DNA of 64,000 bases, from the NCBI GenBank assembly GCA_016165875.1, contig JABBOT010000033.1, positions 496,001-560,000 on the forward strand, given 5' to 3'. Positions within the stretch are counted from its first letter, which is position 1, and each line of letters begins with the position of its first letter. The notes beneath the pieces were generated by a model that saw nothing but the letters and a program-made list of their open reading frames with translations, was not told where the DNA came from and did not search any database. Source of the stretch: Acanthopleura granulata. Lineage: Eukaryota; Mollusca; Polyplacophora; Chitonida; Chitonidae. A program made the translations under genes and the position numbers. Below, one piece after another: positions 51,431 to 62,399 of this stretch.

Positions 51431-53316
51431 TGCTGGATTCATCAAGAAGCCGATATTCCATCAGAACATTAATCATATAATTGACCAGTGTAGGCATCCT
51501 CCAGTGGCCCAAATGAATGTGTGCAGGCCTCTGATTGGTCACATGACCGAACTGTTTTTAGTCCCAGTTCCGTATTAGAAGGGGCTGTGTAATTATTCCT
51601 TCTACTCACTCATGGCTCACTGGATTCAGTCAGGTAACACAGTAATCACTCTCGTCCTCTTTTTTTTTTGCAACTTGTCATTGCACATTGTGGTTGTGTA
51701 TATTGCTTGATTGGGGTTGATTGGGGGGGAATTTCAGTGTTTTTGTGTAGTGCACACTTTTCATTTTGTTTCGTGTATACATCTATGTTACATGTACATG
51801 CGGATTCCCAGGCAGAGCTACGCTCCCATGATTCACACAGGTCCAAATCTACTGAATTAACTGCATAATTTAAGACTTCTCAGTGCCATTCAATTTTTTT
51901 AATTAAACTTTGAAATACCTGTATCCATTGTTTATGGTTGCAGGTCTTCATGAAGTAATTGTTTCACGACTTTTGTGGCAAATCATCACACCTTAATGTG
52001 GCATGTCATGAAAAAAAGTTACAATTTAAATGTGGCCACGGAATTACTTTGATACATTTTGTGTGGTGTATCAGCCTGATTTAGTTTGAATAAATTATTC
52101 ATCAAGTGGTCCAACTAGCAGTTTATTAAAAGTTTTTTACATGTAGTGCGCTATTGTTAAGGACGATTCATCGCATACATGTAGCACTACTTGCACATGA
52201 ACACAGTGTTGTATGAGGGGTATTTAACTGTCATTTTAAATTTTTTCAAGACATCACCTTTGTTTACTGTCATGCCTGCAGTTTCATTTTTCACTCTTTT
52301 CTGATTGTCTTCAACACCTGTACACATGTAGCATGGGTCTGATTTCACATGATTTTAGTTGTCACAGCTCAAACCATTTTCAGCATGTGCACTTCCCGAG
52401 TTGTCAGTTTTATTGGATATGTATTTTTTGATAGTTTTCTATCATTTTTAATCTAGCGTTTGATTAAATGTGTATATGAGCACAAGCTCGTAATAATACA
52501 GCAAGTCAGTCTTTGTGAATCGGTCATTTATGCTCCACTTGTTCAGGTTGCTCCTGTATTCAGAATGCTGATTTCTTAGGCTTCAGACGCAAGAAGCGTT
52601 TTTGGTTTTGTTTTTTTGTTTTTTTTTTACTTCTGTACATTTATTGATGTTCAAATGGTTGATTGTGTAAAATGTTCTTTAATACTAAATAGTTACATGT
52701 GATTAGCTTGCTAATGTAGCAGAATGACCCATGAGCTTCTTACTAGTGTACTCAATGTTGTGAGTTCAAGCCCAGCTCATATTAGCTTCCTCTCTCCGGT
52801 CTTGCGAGAGAAGGCCCGCCAGCAATCTGCCGACGGTCATGGGTTTTTGCCTCCCACCATAGTGCTGGCCATAGTGGTATAAGTGAAATATTCTTGATTG
52901 CAGCATACAACACCAGTGAGATAATGAAATAGTTGACATGCTAAGGTGCCCTTTCATGAGTTTTAGATAGCATGCACTTTGTTCATAGTTTTACCTTATC
53001 ACAAAAACTGAAAGCCACACTGTAGCCACTGCGTATGTAATCCTGAGGGAAGAGAAAGCTTGTGTTTTACATGTACTCGTATATCATATGGTGAGCGACC
53101 ATAAATTTTACTCAGGACTCTAGGAGGTGCATATAAGATAGTTTGGGACGTAGAAAATGAATATTTTATGACATTTTTGTTTTTGCCTCTAAAAATATGC
53201 TTTTAGTTCATTTACCATGTACGCTGATATTCACTGCGTTGTGTACTGTATCAACTTACCAAGATGTTTGTTTGATTATTTTGCACTTTGGGTTAAACAT
53301 TGTATTCCAGATCGTC
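51431..53316. other. Non-coding stretch
   Basis: No gene seen. T-rich tracts (51659-51669, 52608-52629) and scattered ACATGTA words are present. One diverged SINE is listed separately. Confidence 0.5.
52735..52930 (+). mobile_element. Diverged SINE, plus strand
   Basis: GTTGTGAGTTCAAGCCCAGC (B-box region), AGCAATCTGCCGACGGTCAT, CCTCCCACCATAGTGCTGGC, AAGTGAAATATTCTTGATTG and CAACACCAGTGAGATAATGA follow the common SINE order. The start of the head is eroded. Confidence 0.75.
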
Positions 53317-53606
53317 AAGTCAGTCATGACATGTACACAAGTCAGTCATGACATGTACATAAGTCAGTCATTACATGAACACAAGTCAGTCATGACATGT
53401 ACACAAGTCAGTCATGACATGTACATAAGTCAGTCATTACATGAACACAAGTCAGTCATTACATGTACACAATCCAGTCATTACATGTACACAATCCAAT
53501 CATGACATGTACACAATCCAATCATGACATGTACACAAGTCAGTCATGACATGTACACAAATCAGTCATTATATGTGCACAAGTCAGCCATGACGTGTAG
53601 CAGTGT
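53317..53606 (+). repeat. 22-bp minisatellite, 13 units
   Basis: CAGTCAT or its variant CAATCAT recurs every 22 bases from 53321 to 53585. The unit is CAGTCATGACATGTACACAA plus GT. A three-unit (66-bp) higher-order pattern is visible at the left (GTACAT, then TTACATGAACAC, then TGACATGTACAC, repeated). It lies about 360 bases upstream of the large exon, in the presumed intron. Confidence 0.94.
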
Positions 53607-53969
53607 GCATGACTCCTAGTTGTAGAACACTTCCCAATGCTGACATATCTATGGTGCTGCTATTGTTACCTCAGGCCATCCTTGTATTCTTTGTTAATCA
53701 TAACCTGACCTGCTCAGATGAGATAGTATTCATTGGTAGTAAATTTTTCTTTCTATATTATGACTCATGATGAGGATTTTAAAGAAGTTAATGTGCTACA
53801 AAAGGAAAAAACAAATTACATCAAAATGCCAATAAAAACTTTGGAGTAAAACTCTTTTTTTTGTGGGTTGGGTGGTTTTTACCAAATAAAAATATTCTGT
53901 TGAAAATTTTTTGATTCATTTTAGCCTTCCTGGCATAGCATTCATGTAACTGTGTTGTCCATGTTGCAG

Positions 53970-54593
53970 AAAATTTCCCAGCATCGCTTCGGAGAATTTT
54001 CACTCGAGATAAAGGTAGGGATGAATCTCCGTCCCTTGTTGATGTGACCGAGAACTGTTGCTATGACGACAGTGAAGCGGGCGTTGGAGGGAGTGGAAAC
54101 GAGGGCTACCTTGATGATCAGTGCGATGATGCAGACTTTGAAAATAATCTGAAAGTCAAAGATGATGTTGATGAAAAGCCGCTAGGAAATTTCAGCCAGT
54201 GTGAAGACACATTTGGTCCTTCGAGAGATTTATCCCAAGACGTTGATGTGGATTTGAACCCTGAATTTCCTAGTACTGCTAACGACGATCTGTGCGGACC
54301 AAAATTAAAAGCATCTCGCATTAGCGCTGAAACGGGTAAAAAGGTGAAAGATGCACTTCAGAAAGGCCGAGAGTTCCTCAAAAGAAAGTTTAGCGACTAC
54401 CAGAACAAGTTCAAAGCCAAGTGGGATGGCGGCAGTCGTATGTCGCTGTCTAGCAGTTCTGAAACGAACGACGATGAAAATTTGTCTGAGTTGATGTTAA
54501 AACAGCGCACGCCTTCGTGTTCAATCAGCCATAACGGAGACGCCGAGGAAGCTATTCAGGAATTCGATGTGATGGAGGCTGATGGGGAAAATG
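53970..54593 (+). CDS. Internal exon of an unrecognised acidic/basic protein
   Basis: An open 624-base exon. It follows a TTGCAG acceptor (AG at 53968-53969) and ends at a perfect GTGAGT donor (54594). The reading frame enters and leaves in phase 1, so it is a symmetric exon of 208 codon equivalents. The encoded segment starts NFPASLRRIFTRDKG, then is rich in Asp/Glu (about residues 40-105), followed by a strongly basic, probably helical stretch with KVKDALQKGREFLKRKF (about 111-151), a Ser-run SLSSSS, and a second acidic part ending EADGEN. There is no signal peptide or membrane segment in this part. I do not recognise the family. The alternating charge blocks suggest a cytoplasmic or nuclear region of a larger protein. 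If the donor were not used, the frame would stop eight codons later. Confidence 0.72.
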
Positions 54594-54611
54594 GTGAGTA
54601 TGAGTATTTTT

Positions 54612-54930
54612 CACCATGAGCTGGGGGTTCAATCCCAGCCTTGGACAGGAACTTTGTGGATTCTCACACTCTAGGTGTCAATATATCTGGGATGTGGGTT
54701 ACAGGGATCTACTTGTATATGCACAATGCTCGTGCGTCTGGCTGTTTGCATGTAAACATGTAGTTTAGCCTTCACTGAAGACTATTTGTCTTCAGTAAAA
54801 CAGTGTGACTATCTGTAAGTCACACATGGAAAAGTGTGTCAGTAGCTTGCCAAAAGTCGATGGTTTACTCCAGGCATTCCAGTTTACTCCTTGGTATGGT
54901 CAAGTCCTCTCCATGCTGAAATAAAAAGTA
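54612..54930 (+). mobile_element. Second-type SINE-like element just after the exon donor
   Basis: GAGCTGGGGGTTCAATCCCA resembles a B box, followed by GACAGGAACTTTGTGGATTC. The later part (GTGTCAGTAGCTTGCCAAAA, TCGATGGTTTACTCCAGGCA) matches the body at 46250 and 15080. It begins about 18 bases inside the intron. Confidence 0.5.
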
Positions 54931-55732
54931 CACATGTGTAAGTACATGTAAGGGAATATATTAACTAGCCTGAGGATCAGTGGCGAGTGATTTGTTTCCA
55001 ATTTCTTTTATACTAGTGCTCAGTGGAAATAAAAATTTCATGAAAAAACAGCCATATCTTTGGATATGAATGATATCACTTATCAGCCAATCAGATTTCT
55101 AGCCATGACGAACAGTTGGAAATGAAAGTAAAAAAAGTAGCGCTGTTGAGTAAGGTCACATTGGCGGCTTATGTAGGCTCCTCCCTGAAATCTGGCGTCA
55201 GCACTGTGGAGCTTGTCTCCTTAATGTGTTCAGATCTTCCAGACCCACATTCTTTGATAAGATAACATATGTTGAAGCAATGGACTAACTGCCAACAAAT
55301 AATCAGGCTACCGTGAGATATGCAGTGTTCGCAGTGTGTCTGTAGAATAGATTCAAGGGGTGTAACTCTTGTGATAAAGGTTCAGAGAATGATACGTATG
55401 TGCAGATGCTGAACATTAACATGTGTGTAATCTGTTAAATCTCTTGGCCCACCTTGATGAAAAGTCTTCAGTCTTTTTGCTTTTTTTCAATCTTGTGCAA
55501 TACATGATAGTGTTTGACTCAAGTTTTCTCCAGAAACACTGCATGTAGGATGTAGGCAAAAAACTACCAACTCGAGCAATTTAATAAACATAGGAAGATT
55601 CGGGAAGCCGGGACCAGAAGCAAATTTATCTCAAATTCATTTGAACAGAGTGTTTTTAGTTATAATGGCTGAGAGGGTTAGCGTGACAGCATGGCGTAAT
55701 GACCCAGATGCCTCTCACCGTTGCAATCGCTG

Positions 55733-56310
55733 TAGACCCTGCGCATCTCTGTGGCTTGACTCTATACTTTAGTATTAGCCACAGAGACACTCATGGGCGG
55801 ACATTTTCTTCCTGCCTCCACACCAATTCCTCCATAACAAATTCCACACACCTTTATGGATGCATATCTCGCCTAGACTGAGCCGCAAGCACAAGGTCCT
55901 AACTGCCCAAAGAATCAAGCTCAAAACTGTAACGCCAGCGGGTTAGTTTCAATCCTTCCTTTGCCACCATTAGAAAATTACGACCCCATAAATCACCTCT
56001 CGTGGACAAGGGAAACTACTCCTCTGATGTCGCTACTGTGTAAATGGCGGACGCCGTGTAATAATGTTTTACTGGCGTTAATGTTTTGGTCTCGATTCTC
56101 CTTTCAAGAGCACTAACGGAGGTGTGCTTTTGGCTGATTCTAAAGGCGATATGCATCGAGGCAGGTGTGTGGAGTTTGTTACGATTAGGGGCAGAAAGAA
56201 AATGTTATTGATTTCGAGAGAAAAAGTATGCTTAATCTTAGTTAACCAAGCATTGTCTCTGTGGCTAATAGTAAAGTACAGGGCCAAGCCAGGGAGACAA
56301 GCAGGTTCTA
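55733..56310. mobile_element. Nested foldback/DNA element with long terminal inverted repeats
   Basis: Ends TAGACCCTGC and, on the other strand, TAGAACCTGC. Inverted similarity continues for about 150 bases on each side, for example GTATTAGCCACAGAGAC (55772-55788) against GTCTCTGTGGCTAATAG (56254-56270), and the pair TGGATGCATATCTCGCC and GGCGATATGCATCGAGG. Flanking AATCGCTG (55725-55732) and GGTCGCTG (56311-56318) look like a diverged 8-bp target duplication, as made by hAT-type transposases. No transposase frame, so it is non-autonomous. Confidence 0.75.
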
Positions 56311-56378
56311 GGTCGCTGTGAGTTCTAGGTCGCTGTGAGTTCAAGGTCGCTGTGAGTTCAAGGTCTCTGTGAGTTCTA
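56311..56378 (+). repeat. 17-bp tandem repeat of the SINE B-box region, 4 units
   Basis: GGTCGCTGTGAGTTCTA or GGTCGCTGTGAGTTCAA starts at 56311, 56328, 56345 and (as GGTCTCTGTGAGTTCTA) 56362. Other SINEs here have one such unit. The expansion begins exactly at the right edge of the nested element. Confidence 0.9.
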
Positions 56379-56869
56379 GCCCTTCCTGGCTTCCTCTCTG
56401 GCTATACATGGGAAAGTCCGCCGGCACACATCCAGGCTCTGCCCAGATTCCTCCCACCATAATGCTTTTCACTGTCGTATACGTGAAATAATCTTGAGTA
56501 CAGCGTAAAAGGCTGATCAAATAAATACACATAAATCTTAATTATAATGATATACGTCTTTATCTAAACATCTCGTATCATTACAATCATAAGAAAAACT
56601 ATGTAGAAATAGAGTATTACCTGTATGTACAGTGTAGTTTGGATAAACTTTGGTGTATTACATCTATCTTTGATTGATTTAATCAACACCCTTAGAAATA
56701 AAGAAAAGGTATCTTAAGGAAACTCAAGAAATAAGTACATGTATTTGTATTAATTACACTTGTGTGTACCAGTCAGTAAGTTTTCATGCTGTAAAAGGTC
56801 CCCGGTCACTGGTTGACATGGCACAAGCTTGAAGCCATGAAGTTACTGATGAACATGTGTATGTAAACC

Positions 56870-57004
56870 AAAGGCCTGGGGTTTGCTTGTGCCACTCTTT
56901 CCCCCAGCCTCTGCTCGGTTTCCTCCCACCATAATGCTGGCCTCTGTCGAATTAGTGAAATATTGGTCAGTACAGCGTATAACACCAATCAGATAAATAA
57001 ATAA
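56870..57004 (+). mobile_element. SINE 3' part, plus strand
   Basis: GGTTTCCTCCCACCATAATG, CTGGCCTCTGTCGAATTAGT, GTACAGCGTATAACACCAAT and an ATAAATAAATAAA tail. It lies about 150 bases before the 57156 exon. Confidence 0.8.
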
Positions 57005-57155
57005 AAACTTGGGCCACCCCGGTTTCCTTCTCACATCATGAAGACAAGCTATATGAATGGGACAGCTTTGTTTAAGGTTTGAACAGGTACATGTAGTTTA
57101 GAGCATCTTAATACCAACTTTTCAGTTCATTATATTGCATGTAATTTGTTGACAG

Positions 57156-57216
57156 GCGTTGCTTATGGAGGCTCAGATGATAACCAAGGTCCTGAGGACA
57201 ACACGAGGCCAGTGAG
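57156..57216 (+). CDS. Probable next exon of the same unrecognised gene
   Basis: A TTGACAG acceptor (AG at 57154-57155) is followed by a frame that joins the preceding exon in phase 1. It gives Gly-Val-Ala-Tyr-Gly-Gly and then an Asp/Asn/Glu-rich run (SDDNQGPEDNTRPV), in keeping with the acidic end of the large exon. A donor GTTTGT at 57217 would close it after 61 bases in phase 2; it is a weaker donor and the frame stays open for about 28 more codons, so the right edge is uncertain. The intron before it would be about 2.6 kb and is filled with SINEs. No later exon could be identified with confidence. Confidence 0.4.
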
Positions 57217-57253
57217 GTTTGTACATCTACATGTAGTCCATGTAATTATTAAA

Positions 57254-57538
57254 GGGCCATCCTTGAAAAACCTGTTTGTTGGGCGTAACCCGATCTCGTG
57301 AGAAAAAATTTGGTTGGTCAGTAGGAAATTCTTTTTTGGTCATTCTGGCTTTTCAAAGAGATATAGGTGTTTATGAAATTAACACGAACAGAAAATTTTT
57401 TGTAAAAAATCTTTCATCGAAAAACCAATAAAAACGTGTGTGTAGTGCCCTTCTCTGGAGTGTCTGACGGGTTACTAGTGCCCTTCTCTGGAGGGTTGGA
57501 TGGGTTACGCCGAACGAACATATTTTTCAGGATGGCCC
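57254..57538. mobile_element. MITE-like element with ~37-bp terminal inverted repeats
   Basis: Left end GGGCCATCCTTGAAAAA then GGGCGTAACCC (57254-57291). The right end on the other strand is GGGCCATCCTGAAAAA then CGGCGTAACCC. An internal duplication (AGTGCCCTTCTCTGGAG at about 57446 and 57478) lies near the right end. There is no open frame, and the target duplication is unclear. It sits about 37 bases beyond the proposed donor of the 57156 exon. Confidence 0.78.
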
Positions 57539-58129
57539 ATGCCTTTGTTTCAGTGGGTGTTGTAAGTTGCTTCTCCTACGGTGTGTTAAGACTCATGACA
57601 TACATGTAGCACTATTTCACAAAGTCAGAAAACCTGGAACAGTCTTAGAGTTTGTTTGAAAATTATAAGTAGTAAGTTGCAGCATCAAAAGCAGTATTGT
57701 GGGGAGACCTAAGTAGCTGGGTTTTCACACATGTATGTGGCGTCTGTTGAAATGTACACATAATGCTTAAAACTTGTTGGTGAAATGATGCTCTGTTAGT
57801 TTACACTCAAATAATCTTCATTGAATGTTCAGAATGTAGATTATGCTGTTAAACGACAGTCAAATGAACAAATGTATGTTGAGATTGTAAGTAAATAAAA
57901 TCCGACAGTGTGGACCTACTTGTTACTGCACTGTACATGTGTAAAACAATAGAATAACCTCACAGTAAATTTAAGGGCCTCAGTAGTAAAGCAAACCACT
58001 GGTTTCTGTGTAGCCCTCAGATGTTGACAAACGAGATGCTTTTGAAAGGACAAGTTTAGATCCTGCTAAGTCTTCCACCCATAGGCCTGATTGCCCTTGG
58101 GATAATATATTACATTGTACACTTGTTTT

Positions 58130-58340
58130 TATTTATTTGTTTATTTGATGGGGTTTTTATGCCGTACTGAAGAATATTTCACTTATCCAATGCCGGCAAT
58201 TATTATTCTGCCAGGAAACAGGAAACAGGTTCCGGGCAGGCCTTTCCACTGGATTTGAACTCACAGTGACTGCATTGGTGGGAGGCTTCTGGATCATTAC
58301 ACTGCAATGGCACGCTAACCAAATTATCCACAGAGCCCCC
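58130..58340 (-). mobile_element. Near full-length SINE, minus strand
   Basis: Reverse of the common SINE: TTTATTTGATGGGGTTTTTA, GAATATTTCACTTATCCAAT, GAACTCACAGTGACTGCATT (B-box region), GGTGGGAGGCTTCTGGATCA and GGCACGCTAACCAAATTATC (A-box region) in order. Confidence 0.82.
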
Positions 58341-58767
58341 CACCTTTTTAAGAGCTGAAGGTAAACAGGATGACCCCAAATTGAAGTCATCACCAATATA
58401 ACTTTTTCATTTTTCACAGTATTGTCTTATCAATTTTCACAATTTTGGACACATAACAGATTTTTTGTATGTCATCCCTCTCCATTTTGTTGTGCAATGT
58501 TAGGAAATAGAATCTAAACATTTCAGACCTCTAAAACCTATTGAAAGACATCAGATTATATTCTAGTCTCTATTCTGAAGAGCTTTTACTTGTAAAACCA
58601 GATGTTTTGAACCATGTTGCCATTGTGTCAGTGAAATGCATTTAAGTGGAAAGTACGATGTTAAACAACAGTTAGATAATAAATCAGTTCAACATGTGAC
58701 ATTTCACGCTAACAGGTAAATTGTTATCCAAATTAAACTCTTAAACAATAATATTTTGACTACCTGT

Positions 58768-59246
58768 TTATCTGATGTTGTCCGCAAAGAACTGTCTAGT
58801 CAGCCAATCAGGGAAATGGTACCACTGGCGACCTGTCTGTTGAAAATCTCGGCGTTGATAAAAAATGACGACCACCTGCATCGGCAATGTCACAGACGAT
58901 TGATCAAAAATATTGGCTAGCCCTTTGGCAAAATCATTTTTGGACGCTGACAGTTTCTCAGCCACATAAATGACCTTGAACTTCACAAACTAAACGAACT
59001 CCCTGTTCAGCATGAGCAATCGTGGATGGCTATTGACCACTCCAACGTTTTCAAAATGTCTTTCATTAAAACTGAATTTAGCCTAAGGCTGCCATTGACA
59101 TTAAAAGTGTGTGTGTCGCCGAAAACTTCAAATGAAAATGCAGGACTAGTAACAGATGAGAGTGTGACATCAGACAGTCGGAACTGGTATTCACTGATGC
59201 AATATGGTCTTTTTGCACCATATTGTATTCCAGTTCTTATTTTCAA
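58768..59246 (-). pseudogene. Possible broken coding fragment on the minus strand
   Basis: Two successive minus-strand frames, 59246-59007 (79 codons) and 58986-58768 (72 codons), follow each other closely but in different frames, with stops in the roughly 20-base gap. Their composition resembles real protein (for example SFEVFGDTHTFNVNGSLRL and then FKVIYVAEKLSASKNDFAK) more than the low-complexity frames elsewhere. No family is recognised. It could be a decayed gene or transposon piece, or chance. Confidence 0.22.
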
Positions 59247-59798
59247 TGGTTTTGCCAGAGATTATGTGTATGCTGTGCTTTATTTGTGATCTTTTCTTGC
59301 AACTTTTCTTTTCCATTATTATTATTTTTTATTCTTTTCCAACATGCGTGATAAATGTTATACTTCAATCGCATAAAAAATGACTTGAGAGGTGATTAAA
59401 TTATTAGCACATTTGATGCACATTGAAACCCAGGCCTGATATTGACCAGTGTCCGCTTGTGCAAAGCTATCTTCAGGCTTAAGGTACCCCTTTCATTTTT
59501 TCTTCCTCCATAATGTTGTACCTGCCCACTTTATAATATGGAGTCCTGAGTGGTACGCCAAGGTATCATTGTGCAAGTTGGGAGAGATCAGTTGCATTCT
59601 TGCGTTAAGGCTTGTCGGTTGGTCCATATGGTAAATATTTAATAATAACAGCAAACTGCATCATCATTTCGAAACCTAAGGTCATTCGAATCTAACAATT
59701 AATTAACCAAGGCCCTTTATCCTGTAGTACAGGTAGTAGAATGTCAGCAAAGTTTGAGCTTCCATCTTCTGATAGTTTGTTCTATAGAGAAGATTCTA

Positions 59799-59923
59799 GT
59801 TTTGGAATTACAGTAAGCCCTTAAATATTTTGCTGAGCAGTTTTTGGAATTACAGTAAGCCCTTAAATATTTTGCTGAGCAGTTTTTGGAATTACAGTAA
59901 GCCCTTAAATATTTTGCTGAGCA
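59799..59923 (+). repeat. 42-bp tandem repeat, 3 units
   Basis: TTTTGGAATTACAGTAAGCC then CTTAAATATTTTGCTGAGCA recur at a spacing of 42 bases, virtually identical, so the expansion is recent. Confidence 0.93.
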
Positions 59924-60612
59924 GGTTAATAAAGATTTCTTAGACTGACGTCAGACTTAATTCATGTACATGTACGAGTTCATGTAATCTTAACTTTTTG
60001 TATTGTGTGCTGCTGTAAAATTTTACCCTGGATATGTTTATTGGTATACTAAGGGTTGTCTTTGACTTTCATATAAGAATTGAAAATAAGTGATTTAAGC
60101 TCAAACTTAAGTTCAGAAATAATATCCAGGTCTAAGAGTACTTGTAAGTCTGACTTTGGCCTTAAGGACTGCTTGTGAAGTTGTGGGCAGGGGTCTATTC
60201 CACTTAGTCAGTTTTGACAATAATGAGTCAAAATTTTTAACTTTGATGTCTTGCCCAATTTAAGTCCCCAGGAAGTTCAAACTGGGATGAATTATTCCTA
60301 AAATAAGTTTATCACGTTTTTAATTTTTCCATCAGGGGTGCAAAAGCTAGCATTCCAGTGCATTCATGAATACTTCAATCTTACGATCCAAACAAATTTG
60401 CATATACAATGCTAAAATAGGGACTTACAGTAGAAGTTTTTGTTAATACTTGTGATTGTCCTAGACTTTCTTGTTAAAATAGATAATTAGTGTTTGAATA
60501 TAATTTTCAAAATATTTACACAAGTTCAGACTCAGTGCCCTAAGTATGCCTGGATGGCTTCTTGATTGGATTTGAGGAGTTTTTCTCATAATTTTAGAAC
60601 CTAAATCAAAAC

Positions 60613-60831
60613 CGGGGATACCGACGACCATCAGCATTATGGTTTGAGGAAACCGGCATTATGGTTTGAGGAAACCGGCATTATGGTTTGAGGAAACCGG
60701 GTAGAACCCCGGGGATACCGACGACCATCAGCATTATGGTTTGAGGAAACCGGCATTATGGTTTGAGGAAACCGGCATTATGGTTTGAGGAAACCGGGCA
60801 GAACCCTGGGGAATACCGACGACCATCAGAT
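60613..60831 (-). repeat. SINE fragment amplified as a nested tandem repeat
   Basis: The sequence is the reverse of the SINE's central part (GGTATCCCCGG, GGTTTCCTC, CCATAATG). Within each block the 22-bp GGCATTATGGTTTGAGGAAA plus CC occurs three times. The whole 97-base block, starting CGGGGATACCGACGACCATC, is itself repeated (60613 and 60710) with a third partial start near 60808. It is therefore a two-level expansion seeded by a SINE. Confidence 0.9.
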
Positions 60832-62114
60832 TTTTGTGTAAAAGCACTCACAGTGTTTGCAAGAAGATATAACGTCAGACGTGTATTTCAGGAGTTTTGG
60901 ACTGGGTGAAATTTGAGGTTATTTAGCAGTTTTCTATTTTTGTGATTCCAGTCCAACATTATCAAACTTAAATGGAAAATATCATGTACTCGTTTGTGTT
61001 CTTACACGATACCTAGCATGTGGTCTAATATCTGTGTCCAAGCAACCATTATCTGTAGATCGTGTGGTTAAATTCTCTGAGTTTAAAAGATAGAGAGTAA
61101 AAACAGAGGAGAAACGTTGTGATGGTTGACAAATGGTAAATGGTCACACTTTACCTGTGAAATCCGCCCTCTTCATGCAAGTGTTTAGGAACTAACAACT
61201 TACATGACCCCCAAGTACCAGGGCGTAACCGGAATTAGGTAAAAAAAAAATTGCAGTGATGTTAAATGCAGTGGTCTAGAATTGCTCAAAATGCTGTGCT
61301 GCCGCCACATTGTATGCACAGAGTAACATGAAAGTGACATGTACCTGAGAAAAAACATTAGAGTCCAGTTTCCACAGGGAACCAAATTTAGTCTGTTAGC
61401 ATAAGAACATGCCACACTTCATGTGAGAAGGCTTAAAGAGTGTACCCTTGCATGTAATCAACAACACATCTCCATTCATTATCAAGAGAACTATTTTTAG
61501 ACAGATTACTGCACCAGAAGTTAGCTGCCTACTACACCTCTCTCTCTCTCTCTAATACCTGTGCTTAGGCATGCGCGTAAACAAGACCAACGTTTTCATC
61601 AGTTAGCTCTCTCCAGCGACTTTGTTAACTTCATGCTCTCACACAGACCTGCAGAATGCTTCACTGTTACAGTCTGAACAGAGCTAGGGTTTTCTTATTG
61701 TCAGCTGGAGGAGCTGGGCTCACATAGGGCGGTCCTGTAATACTAGCAGGTCAGTACCATGCATGTAATGCCGCTAGGTGTGGGAAAAAAGTAACAGATT
61801 AGAATTTTGGTCCAGGTTTTGTGAAATTTCCTAAGCCCAGGTAATTGTTGAAGTCAGTATTTTTTTTTTTTTTTGGCCAATGTTTCCAGTGTTTCTCGAA
61901 AAAACCTGCTTAGTCGAATACTACGTAAGTATAGCATTACATTACTTAAGCAAAGCAACCATTATCTGCAAAGCACCTTTCTTACGCAAAAAAAACCCAC
62001 CAACAACCCCAAAACATAAGAAGTTTCTTGGAACAAAGCCCAGGTGTACATGAACAGGTGTGACTGCAATTTACAAGTAAGAACTTTGACTTCTTTATAA
62101 GCACAGGATACGTG
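60832..62114. other. Non-coding stretch
   Basis: No gene or recognised transposon. Short (CT)n at about 61540-61553 and a T15 run at 61860-61874. Confidence 0.5.
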
Positions 62115-62262
62115 GCGTTTAAGAGCAACCTGTGGATGGTTGTGGGGCTCTCCCTGGCTCTGCCAGGTTTCCTCCCACAAATAGGTACAGTAATACTTGT
62201 CACTGTCGGAAAAGTGAAGCATTCTCTGTAGTACAGCATTAAACACCAATCCAAAAATTAAA
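62115..62262 (+). mobile_element. SINE 3' part, plus strand
   Basis: AGCAACCTGTGGATGGTTGT, CTCTGCCAGGTTTCCTCCCA, CACTGTCGGAAAAGTGAAGC and GTACAGCATTAAACACCAAT follow the common SINE order. Diverged. Confidence 0.72.
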
Positions 62263-62399
62263 GAAAAAATCAATTGCGATTTACGAATTTATGATTACGA
62301 TATATGTATGTGTGAGGAAAGGAGACAAGAATTTAGTGTTACATGTAATTCACCTCGTCATGTGTCCTTTGAGATCTTTTACTTCATTTACATGTATGT

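Larger units (their letters stand above)
55667..56534 (+). mobile_element. SINE interrupted by a nested inverted-repeat element
   Basis: The tRNA head (GGTTAGCGTGACAGCATGGC, CTCTCACCGTTGCAATCGCT) stops at 55732. The same SINE resumes at 56311 with GGTCGCTGTGAGTTC and runs through CCTCCCACCATAATGC, ATCTTGAGTACAGCGTAAAA and an A/T-rich tail. The intervening 578 bases form a separate element. Confidence 0.85.
57539..59798. other. Non-coding stretch
   Basis: No exon could be supported. It holds one minus-strand SINE (58130-58340) and a possible broken minus-strand coding fragment (58768-59246). The remainder is AT-rich, unique-looking sequence. Confidence 0.45.
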
